From contig CALQLF020000017.1 of the NCBI GenBank assembly GCA_943331345.2, forward strand, positions 1 to 45,305: a stretch of DNA of 45,305 nt, in the 5' to 3' direction. This document shows positions 20,912-29,092 of the stretch, piece by piece. The notes below the pieces were generated by a model. It searched no databases. It was given only the letters and a program-made list of their open reading frames with translations, and had not been told where the DNA came from. The position numbers and the translations under genes were made by a program. Numbering within the stretch: the first letter of the stretch is position 1; the number at the start of each line of letters is the position of its first letter. This stretch comes from Candidatus Planktophila lacus (lineage in GTDB: Bacteria; Pseudomonadota; Gammaproteobacteria; Steroidobacterales; Steroidobacteraceae).

Positions 20912-21063
20912 ACTCCCTACGTACAACCCCGTATGGGGGTTTGCCCCCCCGAATTCCGCGACGCAGGTCGCTTTCTCGATGGGCCGGTCTTCAGCGCTTG
21001 TTGGCCTGCTACTGGTTCAGGCCTTGGCGGTGTAAGAAAACTCGACGGGAGGCAATTTACTGC

Positions 21064-21088
21064 CAAAAAAAGAGCCCCGCAGGGCCCT
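21064..21088 (-). terminator. intrinsic terminator after the proximal pilin gene
   Basis: On the minus strand AGGGCCC pairs with GGGCTCT (one G-T pair) around a four-base loop, followed by seven Ts (21071-21065). It lies about 32 bases past the pilin stop and separates the two pilin transcripts. Confidence 0.88.
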
Positions 21089-21119
21089 AGTTCACAGTTT
21101 TTAAAGTGGTTACCTTTGG

Positions 21120-21620
21120 TTAGCCACGGCATTCCGCGGGGCGGAACTTCTGGGCCGAGGTGCCGCCGGCGCCCGTGCCCGAAAATGCCGTGGTGCCAGC
21201 CGTGATGCCGGTGGCCATGGTCTTGCTGCCGCACTGCCAGGCGACGTCGCCATTGGCGCTGGTGCCCGCCGTCATCAGCAAGGTCTGGCCACGGAGGGCG
21301 GCATTTACCGGTGCCGTGGCGCGAAAAGTGATGGTAATGACGTTGGCAGCCACGGTGACGGAATCGACGTATTTGCCCTTGATATCCGTTGCCACGCCGA
21401 TACCGGCGGTAGCGTTATCCGCCGGCCAGTCGCCGTTGGCGGTGTAAGCCTCGGTGACGGCGGCCTTGGCGGTGCCGGCCATGTTCAGGCCTTCGGTCAC
21501 CTGGGCGCGGGTGGTGTAGTCCTGATAAGCAGGAATGGCAATGGCGGCGAGGATGCCGATGATGGCCACCACGATCATCAATTCGATGAGCGTGAAGCCT
21601 TTCTGGAGGGTGTGACGCAT
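21120..21620 (-). CDS. pilA: type IV major pilin-like protein, proximal copy of tandem pair
   Basis: A 166-residue type IVa pilin with leader MRHTLQKG, PilD cleavage before Phe9, and the same hydrophobic helix and C-terminal two-cysteine loop as its neighbour. The open frame extends upstream to 21653, but ATG 21620 is the true start: it gives the standard short leader and has an AGGAG ribosome site 6 bases before it. It is nearest to pilR and to the enhancer-like array, and its sigma-54 promoter matches consensus fully, so this is the better candidate for the main pilin. Confidence 0.95.
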   Translation of the reverse strand: MRHTLQKGFTLIELMIVVAIIGILAAIAIPAYQDYTTRAQVTEGLNMAGTAKAAVTEAYTANGDWPADNATAGIGVATDIKGKYVDSVTVAANVITITFRATAPVNAALRGQTLLMTAGTSANGDVAWQCGSKTMATGITAGTTAFSGTGAGGTSAQKFRPAECRG

Positions 21621-21698
21621 GGGGAGCTCCTGGAAACTACTTAGAGGGGGCATGGGGACAGCGACTGCTGTCGTGACCGTGCCGGACTTAAGTTGTAG

Positions 21699-21714
21699 AG
21701 CAATTCCCGTGCCA
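21699..21714 (-). promoter_or_regulatory. sigma-54 promoter of the proximal pilin gene
   Basis: TGGCACG-GGAA-TTGCT on the minus strand is a full match to the -24/-12 consensus, with GG and GC exactly 10 bases apart. The start site should be near 21688, leaving a leader of about 68 bases before the ATG at 21620. Confidence 0.93.
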
Positions 21715-21767
21715 GTTTTGTGGGGCAGGTCTCAATCGTGCCACTTAATGTAAAAAATCCGTCAATA

Positions 21768-21780
21768 CAAGCGGTTGAAA
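21768..21780 (-). promoter_or_regulatory. possible IHF site between enhancer array and pilin promoter
   Basis: TTTCAACCGCTTG on the minus strand matches 8 of the 9 defined positions of the IHF consensus WATCARNNNNTTR. It is about midway between the sigma-54 promoter and the TGTCA array, where DNA bending would bring activator and polymerase together. Short degenerate motifs are frequent, so this is tentative. Confidence 0.35.
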
Positions 21781-21847
21781 TTGGTGGGTATTCGTGTTCG
21801 CTGGTTTGCAGCACTCAAATCCATCCGGCTGCCCTAAAGTGCCAACC

Positions 21848-21877
21848 ATTTTTGTCAGTTTCTGACAAAAATTGTCA
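21848..21877. promoter_or_regulatory. candidate PilR enhancer: three phased TGTCA sites
   Basis: TGTCA at 21853-21857, its complement TGACA at 21863-21867 and TGTCA at 21873-21877 start exactly 10 bases apart. The first two sit in a perfect 11-base palindrome arm pair (21848-21858 and 21862-21872). TGTC is the core of known PilR sites in Pseudomonas. The array is centred about 177 bases upstream of the predicted pilin start, a normal place for a sigma-54 enhancer, and 20 bases past the pilR stop. It has no T tract, so a terminator role is less likely. Confidence 0.6.
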
Positions 21878-21891
21878 CTAGCAATAAGGCG

Positions 21892-23292
21892 TCAGGGGGC
21901 CGGGGGTTCCTTGTCCTCCAGCCCGAGTTTTGCTATCCGGTACCGCAACTGGCGAAAGGTAAGGCCGAGCAGTTGGGCGGCGGCAGTACGGTTCCACCGC
22001 GATTTTTCCAAGGCCTGCAGGATCGTCGTGCGCTCCAAGTCGGCCAGTTGGTTGGTCATCGTCCCCGCAGACGCCCCGGTTGGCGTGGCATCGGGCGGTA
22101 AGCCGGCGGCTGGCGCAGCCACTGGCAAAGCGTTGGCAGTCGCCCGCAGTTGCAGTTCGTCAGCAGTCACCGTGGGGCCTTCGCTGAAGGCGAGCGCGCG
22201 CTCCAGAATGTTCTCCAGTTCCCGGACATTTCCCGGAAACGGGTAGGACGCCAGACGGGCCTGAGCTTCGCGGCTCAAGCTGGGGACAGGGCGTCCTTGT
22301 TCGCCGGCGAGACGGGCGAGCACATGCTCCACCAGTTCCGGCAGGTCCTCTGGGCGCTCCCGGAGTGCCGGCACGCGAATCTCGATGACGTTGATGCGGT
22401 AGTAAAGGTCTTCCCGGAATTGGCTGTTCGCCACCGCTTGCGCCAGATCGCGGTGGGTGGCGGACAACCAGCGTACATCGACCGGAGTCTCGCTGGTTTC
22501 CCCCACGGGGCGCAGCGTGCGTTCTTGGATCACCCGCAGTAACTTCACCTGCATATGCAGTGGCAGATCGGCTACTTCGTCGAGAAACAGCGTGCCACCC
22601 TCCGCTGCCTGCACCAAGCCTTTGTGGTCCGCCACGGCGCCAGTGAACGCCCCCCGCTTGTGCCCGAACAATTCGCTTTCGAGCAGTTCGGCTGGGATGG
22701 CGCCGCAGTTCACGGCCACGAAGGGTCCGTCGCGCCGTGGGCCGCTGTCATGAATGAGACGTGCCACCAGTTCCTTGCCACTGCCGCTTTCTCCGGCGAT
22801 ATGGACAGGCGCTTGGCTTCGCGCGACCCGCGCTACCAGCGAACGCAGCGTTTGCATCGGCGCGGAAGTGCCGAGCAAGGAGCGGCTGCTAGTGGTTCGT
22901 GGTCCGCCGCGCAGGGCTTGGGAGACCACTCGCCGCAGATTGGGCACGTCGAGGGGTTTGGAGAGGAAATCGAATGCGCCGAGTTTCAAAGCGCGGACGG
23001 CGCTTTCTACATTACCGTGCGCGGTGATGACCGCGACTGGCAGCCCCGGGTGGCGTTCCTGCAGCCACGCGACCAAGTCCAGACCGTCGCCGTCGGGCAG
23101 TCGCAGATCGGCGAGGCATAGCGCGAAGGGCGTCGTCGCCATTGCTTCTTTGGCCGCGGCGAGCGAATGCACCGCCTGCGAAGGCACTTGCATGCGCTGC
23201 AGGGTGATACCCAGCAGTTCACACAAGTCTGGTTCGTCGTCGACGATGAGAACCGGTTGCGGCAGGCGATGACTGCCCGTGACGTTGCTCAC
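21892..23292 (-). CDS. pilR: sigma-54-dependent response regulator PilR
   Basis: A 466-residue NtrC-class activator. The receiver domain (1-125) has Asp18-Asp19, the phospho-acceptor Asp62 in ADLRLPDGDG and Lys112. The AAA+ domain has Walker A GESGSGKE (167-174), the sigma-54-contacting GAFTGA loop (214-219) and Walker B GGTLFLDEV. A Fis-type helix-turn-helix ends the protein (NRTAAAQLLGLTFRQLRYR). The start is GTG, directly after the pilS stop, with GGGAGG 5 bases before it. It is the obvious activator of the two sigma-54 pilin promoters downstream. Confidence 0.95.
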   Translation of the reverse strand: MSNVTGSHRLPQPVLIVDDEPDLCELLGITLQRMQVPSQAVHSLAAAKEAMATTPFALCLADLRLPDGDGLDLVAWLQERHPGLPVAVITAHGNVESAVRALKLGAFDFLSKPLDVPNLRRVVSQALRGGPRTTSSRSLLGTSAPMQTLRSLVARVARSQAPVHIAGESGSGKELVARLIHDSGPRRDGPFVAVNCGAIPAELLESELFGHKRGAFTGAVADHKGLVQAAEGGTLFLDEVADLPLHMQVKLLRVIQERTLRPVGETSETPVDVRWLSATHRDLAQAVANSQFREDLYYRINVIEIRVPALRERPEDLPELVEHVLARLAGEQGRPVPSLSREAQARLASYPFPGNVRELENILERALAFSEGPTVTADELQLRATANALPVAAPAAGLPPDATPTGASAGTMTNQLADLERTTILQALEKSRWNRTAAAQLLGLTFRQLRYRIAKLGLEDKEPPAP

Positions 23293-24951
23293 TCAGGCCT
23301 CCCAACGCTGTGGGTCAGCAAAGACGATACGGAACAGCGAGCCGCCGCCCGGCCGGGGTTCATGCCGTAAGGTAGCGCCGCTACAGGCGGCAAGTTCGCG
23401 TGCGATGAACAGCCCGAGGCCAGTACCCCCGACACGCCCGCTGAAGAAGGGTTCAAACAGATGATCGGCAATGCCAGACGGTATGCCGGGGCCATGGTCT
23501 GCTACTTCCAGATAGGGTCTGCCGCCGACATGGCGACCGTAATTCCACTCCACGGTGGTGGGGCGGTCGGTGTTGCGCAAAGCCTGAACGGCATTTTCGC
23601 CCAGGTTCCATAGGACTTGCCGCAAATGGACCGGGTCGACTCTGACCTCCAAGCCCGTAGTCCCCGTCAACACCATGCTGCTGCGCGGCCATTCCAGAGT
23701 TTCCGCCAATTCGTCGAGGAACGCCGGTAACCAGACGTCCAACTGCAGGCGTTCCGGGTTGGCAGACTCGCGTCTCGAGAGTTGTTGTACCGAAGTGACG
23801 ATTTGGCTGACCCGTTGGCCATGGGTGTGCATGATTTCCGTGAGTCGACGGTCTTCCGGACTGAGGCCTGGGGACTCCGCCAGCAATTGTGCAGCGTGGC
23901 TCATGGCACCTACGGGGTTGCGAATTTCGTGGGCGATACTGGCAGAGAGGCGACCTAGCGCAGCGAGTTTGGTTTGCTGGACGGTCGCCGCCACGCGGGA
24001 GAGGTCCTCTAGGAAAACCAGCACGGGGCCTGGGCGTTGCCGGCCTAGTGAAGCGAAATGGGGTTCCACTTCGTGGGTCGCGTCCGCCGAGGGAAACTGG
24101 ACGGCCTTGGTGGGTGCTACGCCGGTTGGTTGCTGCCGCCATTGGGCCAAGGCGGGCTGCAGTTGCGGTGCTGCTTCCGCGAGGCTACGTCCGGCGATGG
24201 CATGCTTGCCTAGCAAGTGGGTAGCAGCCGGGTTAACCAGCCGCAGGTTGTCGTCCGCATCCACTACCAGCAATGCCTCCCGCAGGTGTTGCACGATGTA
24301 CTCGGAAAGCTCGGCGAGATTCGCCAGATCCAGTTCGCGCTGCTGCACCAGAGCCTGCGTTTCCCGCAGTTGTCTCGCCAGAAAGGCACCACTGGCGGCG
24401 ACCAGAAAGTAGGTGCCACCGAAATAGCCCGTTTGCGCCAGAGCGCCCATGCCCTCGGCCAGACTAGTGGCGGTCAAGGCGGCTTGCTGCACTAGTAGCA
24501 GCAACGAACCGACGGCGGCTGTCAGCAGTGCGCTGCGCCATTCCAGTAATAACGCAGTGCCGCCCAGTGGCACCAAGGCCAGCAGGGGAAGCCCACTCTC
24601 GACACCGCCACTGGCGGCGGTGAGCAGGGTGAGCGCCGTGCCATCCACGGCCACGGCAAGGAGCGCCGCATGGCGTGGGTCGGTGTGTTGGCGGTTGGCA
24701 AGCCAAGGGAGCAGCAGGCCGAACACCAACCAAATGGCGCTGACTCCTATAAACAGGCGGGGGAAGAGGCTGCCCACCAGGTGGTAGGAACCACCAATCG
24801 CCCAGAGGGAACAAAGCAACAGGGGTGCCAGCCAGCGAAAGAGGGTGAGGAGGCGCGGGAGGCGCGCGGTGAAGTCATCGGCGCGCGCTGCCGACGTTGG
24901 CGGCAGGGTGGCCGCTGCAGGTGGAGGGACGGACGGCGCGGTGCGAACCAT
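23293..24951 (-). CDS. pilS: sensor histidine kinase PilS
   Basis: A 552-residue membrane kinase. About six transmembrane helices (35-195) form the PilS-type sensor region that reads pilin levels in the membrane. A PAS domain follows (about 215-325). The H box is SASIAHEIRNP with phospho-acceptor His341, and the C-terminal ATPase has N box, DHGPGIP and GTGLGLFIAREL. It is coupled to pilR (stop directly followed by GTG). It diverges from sucC across 140 bases where I find no clear promoter. Confidence 0.94.
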   Translation of the reverse strand: MVRTAPSVPPPAAATLPPTSAARADDFTARLPRLLTLFRWLAPLLLCSLWAIGGSYHLVGSLFPRLFIGVSAIWLVFGLLLPWLANRQHTDPRHAALLAVAVDGTALTLLTAASGGVESGLPLLALVPLGGTALLLEWRSALLTAAVGSLLLLVQQAALTATSLAEGMGALAQTGYFGGTYFLVAASGAFLARQLRETQALVQQRELDLANLAELSEYIVQHLREALLVVDADDNLRLVNPAATHLLGKHAIAGRSLAEAAPQLQPALAQWRQQPTGVAPTKAVQFPSADATHEVEPHFASLGRQRPGPVLVFLEDLSRVAATVQQTKLAALGRLSASIAHEIRNPVGAMSHAAQLLAESPGLSPEDRRLTEIMHTHGQRVSQIVTSVQQLSRRESANPERLQLDVWLPAFLDELAETLEWPRSSMVLTGTTGLEVRVDPVHLRQVLWNLGENAVQALRNTDRPTTVEWNYGRHVGGRPYLEVADHGPGIPSGIADHLFEPFFSGRVGGTGLGLFIARELAACSGATLRHEPRPGGGSLFRIVFADPQRWEA

Positions 24952-25091
24952 GGCGAGACGACTCTACCATGCAGCCTGTGGCCCTCCGGGCAGGTTCCAT
25001 CGCCCTCCAGGTCAGGTAAACCCCGAGGTGGCTCTTCCCAGGGGGCGGGTCCTACCCCACAATAGGGTCTTACCGCAGTGCAGGAAGACCC

Positions 25092-26279
25092 ATGAATCTC
25101 CACGAGTACCAATCGAAGGAACTGTTCGCCAAGTACGGTATCCCTGCCCCGTCGGGCAAGGTAGCCGCATCTCCCGAAGAGGCGATCGAAGCGGCCAAGG
25201 CGCTCGGCGGTTCACTGTGGGTGGTAAAGGCCCAAGTGCACGCGGGTGGGCGCGGCAAGGCCGGCGGCGTCAAGGTGTGCAAGGACCACAAGGCCGTGGC
25301 TGCTGCCACGAAGGCCATGCTCGGTACGCACCTCGCTACCCATCAGACCGGCCCAGAAGGCTTGCCGGTGAACAAGGTGTATGTCGAGAGCGGCAGCGCC
25401 ATCAAGCGCGAGCTTTATTTGTCCCTGCTCCTCGACCGCGCCCGTAGCCGCCTCAGCTTCATTGCTTCGCAGGCGGGTGGCATGGACATCGAAGAGGTGG
25501 CAGAGCACACCCCCGAGAAAATCATGAAGGTAGAAATTCATCCGGCCGCGGGCCTGATGGGCTACCAGTGCCGCCAGTTGGCCTTCGGTCTGGGCCTCAG
25601 CGGCGACCAAGTGAAGCAGTTCGAAAAGATTGCTCGTGGTCTTTACCAACTCTACCTCGATGCGGACCTCGCGCTCGTCGAAATCAATCCGCTGATCGTC
25701 ACCGAGGAAGGCAAGTTGCTCGCGCTGGACGGCAAGCTGAACGTGGACGCGAATGCTGTCTATCGTCAGCCCGTCATCGCGCAGTATCGCGATGTGTCGC
25801 AGGAAGATTCGGCCGAAGTGGAGGCCAGCAAGCACGACCTGAACTACGTTTCGCTCGGTGGCGACATCGCTTGCATGGTGAACGGTGCGGGCCTCGCCAT
25901 GGCCACCATGGACCTCATCCAGTTGCACGGCGGCAAGCCGGCCAACTTCCTCGATGTGGGTGGCGGTGCCACCGCAGCGCGCGTTACGGCAGCGTTCAAG
26001 CTCATCTTGTCGAACCCGAACGTCAACGCCATCTTTGTGAATATCTTCGGCGGCATTGTGAAGTGCAACCTCATCGCCGAGGGCATCATCGAAGCGGTGA
26101 AGACGGTGGGCGTGCAAGTGCCGGTGGTGGTGCGCCTGCAGGGCACGAACCGCGAACAGGCCGCGCAGCTGCTGGCCGAATCTGGCCTCGCCATCGTGGC
26201 CCGTAACGACTTGACCGAAGCCGCGCAGGAGGCTGTGCGCCTCGCCGCGCAGCACGCCGCCACGGCTTCGGCCGCCTGA
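25092..26279 (+). CDS. sucC: succinyl-CoA synthetase beta subunit (ADP-forming)
   Basis: Beta subunit of the TCA-cycle enzyme that makes ATP from succinyl-CoA. Of 395 residues, the ATP-grasp domain (1-240) shows [29 protein letters not shown] and the metal-binding EINPLIV. The C-terminal CoA-ligase domain carries GGGATAARV and [21 protein letters not shown] ribosome site precedes the ATG. sucD follows after 22 bases. The pilS-divergent position is the same as in Xanthomonas. Confidence 0.97.
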   Translation: MNLHEYQSKELFAKYGIPAPSGKVAASPEEAIEAAKALGGSLWVVKAQVHAGGRGKAGGVKVCKDHKAVAAATKAMLGTHLATHQTGPEGLPVNKVYVESGSAIKRELYLSLLLDRARSRLSFIASQAGGMDIEEVAEHTPEKIMKVEIHPAAGLMGYQCRQLAFGLGLSGDQVKQFEKIARGLYQLYLDADLALVEINPLIVTEEGKLLALDGKLNVDANAVYRQPVIAQYRDVSQEDSAEVEASKHDLNYVSLGGDIACMVNGAGLAMATMDLIQLHGGKPANFLDVGGGATAARVTAAFKLILSNPNVNAIFVNIFGGIVKCNLIAEGIIEAVKTVGVQVPVVVRLQGTNREQAAQLLAESGLAIVARNDLTEAAQEAVRLAAQHAATASAA

Positions 26280-26301
26280 ACCCTGCAAGGACAAAGCTTC
26301 C

Positions 26302-27435
26302 ATGAGCATTTTGCTGAACAAGAAGAGCCGGGTGATCTGCCAAGGCTTTACGGGCAACCAAGGCACGTTCCATAGCCAAGGCTGCCTCGATTACGGCACG
26401 CAGTTGGTCGGTGGTGTTACGCCAGGCCGCGGTGGTCAAACCCACCTCGGGCTGCCGGTGTTCGACACCGCCCACGACGCCGTGAAGGCCACGGGCGCCG
26501 ATGTCTCCATGATCTACGTACCAGCCGGTGGTGCTGCCGATGCCATCCTCGAGGCGGCGGACGCGGGCATCAAGCTTATCGTCTGCATCACCGAAGGCAT
26601 TCCGGTGAACGATATGGTGCGCGTGAAGGAGACGCTGAAGTCTTACGACACTCGCCTTGTTGGCCCCAACTGCCCCGGTGTCATCACCCCGGGTGAAGCG
26701 AAGGTCGGCATTATGCCTGGCCATATCCACCGTCGCGGTCGCGTCGGTATCGTTTCGCGTTCGGGCACGCTCACTTACGAAGCCGTGCACCAAACGACGC
26801 AGCTCGGCCTCGGCCAGAGCACTTGCGTCGGTATCGGTGGCGACCCGGTCCGTGGCATGAACTTCGTCGACGTGTTGGCCCTGTTCGAACAGGACCCGCA
26901 GACCGAAGGCATCATCATGGTTGGCGAGATTGGCGGCACGGACGAAGAGGCTGCGGCCGAGTTTATCCGCAAGAACGTCACCAAGCCCGTCGTGGCCTAC
27001 ATTGCAGGCGTTACCGCACCTCCGGGTAAGCGCATGGGCCATGCCGGCGCGGTCATCTCCGGTGGCAAGGGCACGGCCGCGGATAAATTCGCGGCGCTGG
27101 AAAAGGCGCGCGTAATCACCGTGCGTTCCCCTGCCGATCTTGGCAAGGCCATGGCGAAGGCATTGGCCAAGCGCGACGCCAAGGCGGCGAAGCCGCAGGC
27201 TGCGGTGAAGACGAAGGCCGCGTTGAAGACGAAGGCGAAAGTGGTCGCTAAGCCGAAGGCTGCCGTGAAATCGAAGCCAGCGCCCAAGGCCAAGGTGAAG
27301 GTCGCCGTAAAGACCAAAGCCAAGACGAAAGCGAAGGCCAAGGTCGTCGCCAAGTCGAAGACCAAAGCAAAGACCAAGGTCGTGGTGAAAGCGAAGGCGA
27401 AGGCCAAGCCTTCACCCGCCCGCAAGAAGAAGTAG
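26302..27435 (+). CDS. sucD: succinyl-CoA synthetase alpha subunit with histone-H1-like C-terminal tail
   Basis: Residues 1-288 are a complete alpha subunit: CoA-binding Rossmann start ([12 protein letters not shown]), [10 protein letters not shown], and the phospho-histidine His247 in [12 protein letters not shown]. The usual family length is about 290. Here the frame continues without a break to 377, adding 88 residues of which 33 are lysine, the rest mostly Ala, Val, Thr and Pro in KAK, KTK and KPK repeats, ending PSPARKKK. This resembles eukaryotic histone H1 or bacterial AlgP-type tails. There is no frameshift or stop at the junction. The tail could bind nucleic acid or polyanions; its role is unknown. 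Confidence 0.96.
   Translation: MSILLNKKSRVICQGFTGNQGTFHSQGCLDYGTQLVGGVTPGRGGQTHLGLPVFDTAHDAVKATGADVSMIYVPAGGAADAILEAADAGIKLIVCITEGIPVNDMVRVKETLKSYDTRLVGPNCPGVITPGEAKVGIMPGHIHRRGRVGIVSRSGTLTYEAVHQTTQLGLGQSTCVGIGGDPVRGMNFVDVLALFEQDPQTEGIIMVGEIGGTDEEAAAEFIRKNVTKPVVAYIAGVTAPPGKRMGHAGAVISGGKGTAADKFAALEKARVITVRSPADLGKAMAKALAKRDAKAAKPQAAVKTKAALKTKAKVVAKPKAAVKSKPAPKAKVKVAVKTKAKTKAKAKVVAKSKTKAKTKVVVKAKAKAKPSPARKKK
27166..27432 (+). repeat. degenerate lysine-codon repeat coding the SucD tail
   Basis: The 3' end of sucD is built of AAG/AAA codons alternating with GCN, GTN and ACN in irregular 6-9 base units (AAGRCN-type). Such low-complexity DNA slips during replication, so tail length is likely to vary between strains. 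Confidence 0.75.
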
Positions 27436-27442
27436 TACTGCC

Positions 27443-29089
27443 ATGAAGCTGCGCATCGCCTTGGCGCAGCTGGACCTGCTCGTCGGGGACGTGGACGGCA
27501 ACACCGTCCGCCTCCTTGCCGCAGCGCGCGAGGCGCATGCTGCCGGCGCGGCGGTCCTGCTGACGCCCGAACTCGCGCTGGCGGGTTATCCGCCAGAAGA
27601 CCTGTTGTTCCATCTCGGGTTCCGTCGTCAGGTGGAAGCGGCGCTGCAGCGTTTGGCTGCGGAAGCGCCGGCACTGGACCTCGTGGCAGGCTATCCGGAA
27701 TACGCCGGCGATGATCTCTACAACTCCGCGGCGCTGTTCCGCGGCGGGCGCCGCTATGCGAACCACCGCAAGCAGTTGCTACCCAACTATCGCGTGTTCG
27801 ACGAGAAGCGCTATTTTCGTGCGGGTGCGGCGCCGACGCTAGTAGACATTGGCGGGTTGCGCGCTGCCCTACTGGTATGCGAAGACCTCTGGGAACCGGA
27901 ACCTATCCTGCAGGCGCGGGCCGCTGGCGCCGAGTTGGTGCTGGCGCTGAATGCCAGTCCCTTCGAAGTGGGTAAGCAAGCGCAACGCGAGGCCGTGGTG
28001 CGCGAACGCGTTGCGGCCACGGGTATCCCAGTCATCTACGTGAACCTCGTCGGGGGCCAGGACGAACTGGTGTTCGATGGTCAGAGCTTTGCCATGAATG
28101 CCGATGGCACGTTGGCTTTCCGTGCGCCCGCATGGGAAGAGGGCTTGTACACGCTCGAATTGGAAAGTAGTGCGGCCGGTGTCCGTGTAGTGCCAAGTGT
28201 GGTCGCTCCCGAAGTGGATACCGTGGCCATGATCTACGGCGCGCTGGTGACCGGCGTGCGCGACTATGTGGAGAAGCATCGCTTCCCGGGTGTGGTCATG
28301 GGGCTATCGGGCGGTATCGACTCCGCACTGACGCTCGCTATTGCGGCTGATGCACTCGGTGCCGATCGCGTACACGCCGTGATGATGCCCTCGCGTTATA
28401 CCTCCCAGATGAGCTTGGACGACGCGGCCGAGCAAGCGGTCGCCATGGGTGCGCACTACAGTGTGCTCAGTATCGAACCCATGTTCGATGCCACCTTGGC
28501 TACGTTGAGTGGTGAGTTTGCCGGCCGCCCTGTGGACACTGCGGAGGAGAACATCCAGTCGCGTTGTCGCGGGGTCCTGCTCATGGGTCTGTCGAACAAG
28601 ACCGGCAAGATGCTGCTGACCACGGGCAACAAGAGCGAGATGGCGGTGGGCTACGCCACGCTTTATGGCGATATGGCGGGCGGCTTTGCGCCCATCAAGG
28701 ACCTGTCGAAGCAATGGGTCTATCGTGTGGCTGCCTGGCGCAATGGCAATGCTTGGCCCAGTTCGCGGTGTGCCTTGGTGCCGGTCATTCCGCAGCGGGT
28801 CATCGACCGTCCGCCGAGCGCTGAATTGCGTCCGGACCAGAAAGACTCGGATTCGCTGCCGGACTACGCCGTGCTCGATGCCATTCTCGAGGCCTTCATC
28901 GAAGAAGACCTTTCAGTGGCCGAGATCGTGGCGCGTGGCTTCGACCGCGCCACGGTGGGGCGGGTGCTGGCGATGGTCAAGCGCAATGAATACAAGCGCC
29001 GTCAGGCGCCGCCTGGCGTGCGTATTAGCCAACGTGCTTTCGGACGCGACTGGCGCTACCCGATTACTTCGGGATACCAGTCGCGCTGA
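27443..29089 (+). CDS. nadE: glutamine-dependent NAD+ synthetase NadE
   Basis: Converts deamido-NAD to NAD, taking ammonia from glutamine. Of 548 residues, the N-terminal nitrilase-type glutaminase (1-260) has the triad Glu43 (PELAL), Lys110 (HRKQLLPNY) and Cys146 (VCEDLW). The C-terminal synthetase (270-548) has the ATP P-loop GLSGGIDSAL and NKSEMAVGYATLYGDMAGGF. Both halves are intact. It starts 7 bases after the sucD stop, so it is probably in the sucCD operon. It converges on bamD with 3 bases between the genes and no terminator. Confidence 0.96.
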   Translation: MKLRIALAQLDLLVGDVDGNTVRLLAAAREAHAAGAAVLLTPELALAGYPPEDLLFHLGFRRQVEAALQRLAAEAPALDLVAGYPEYAGDDLYNSAALFRGGRRYANHRKQLLPNYRVFDEKRYFRAGAAPTLVDIGGLRAALLVCEDLWEPEPILQARAAGAELVLALNASPFEVGKQAQREAVVRERVAATGIPVIYVNLVGGQDELVFDGQSFAMNADGTLAFRAPAWEEGLYTLELESSAAGVRVVPSVVAPEVDTVAMIYGALVTGVRDYVEKHRFPGVVMGLSGGIDSALTLAIAADALGADRVHAVMMPSRYTSQMSLDDAAEQAVAMGAHYSVLSIEPMFDATLATLSGEFAGRPVDTAEENIQSRCRGVLLMGLSNKTGKMLLTTGNKSEMAVGYATLYGDMAGGFAPIKDLSKQWVYRVAAWRNGNAWPSSRCALVPVIPQRVIDRPPSAELRPDQKDSDSLPDYAVLDAILEAFIEEDLSVAEIVARGFDRATVGRVLAMVKRNEYKRRQAPPGVRISQRAFGRDWRYPITSGYQSR

Positions 29090-29092
29090 ACT

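Larger units (their letters stand above)
20808..21119 (-). other. 312-base intergenic region between the two pilin genes
   Basis: Contains the first pilin's terminator (21064-21088), a GGCCTG/CAGGCC inverted repeat (21003-21008, 21018-21023), two mutually exclusive C/G-run hairpins (20925-20941 and 20935-20950) and the sigma-54 promoter of the second pilin. No TGTCA or TGACA pentamers like those upstream of the other pilin are present, and no open frame with a credible start fits. Confidence 0.6.
20307..21620 (-). repeat. tandem duplication of a pilin gene
   Basis: Two 501-base direct repeats (20307-20807 and 21120-21620), offset by 813 bases, are near-identical in the 5' half and diverge in the part coding for the exposed head. 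The spacer between them holds a terminator and a separate promoter, so the duplicated unit appears to include the regulatory parts. Confidence 0.85.

Noticed and set aside
20830-21005. Small coding frame in the gap between the pilin genes
   Set aside because: Frames here lack a ribosome site and are composed of repeats of the neighbouring leader and promoter sequence; no homologous product recognised.
21848-21872. Palindrome as the terminator of pilSR
   Set aside because: The stem is AT-rich and no T tract follows on the minus strand; the regular TGTCA spacing and position above a sigma-54 promoter fit an enhancer better.
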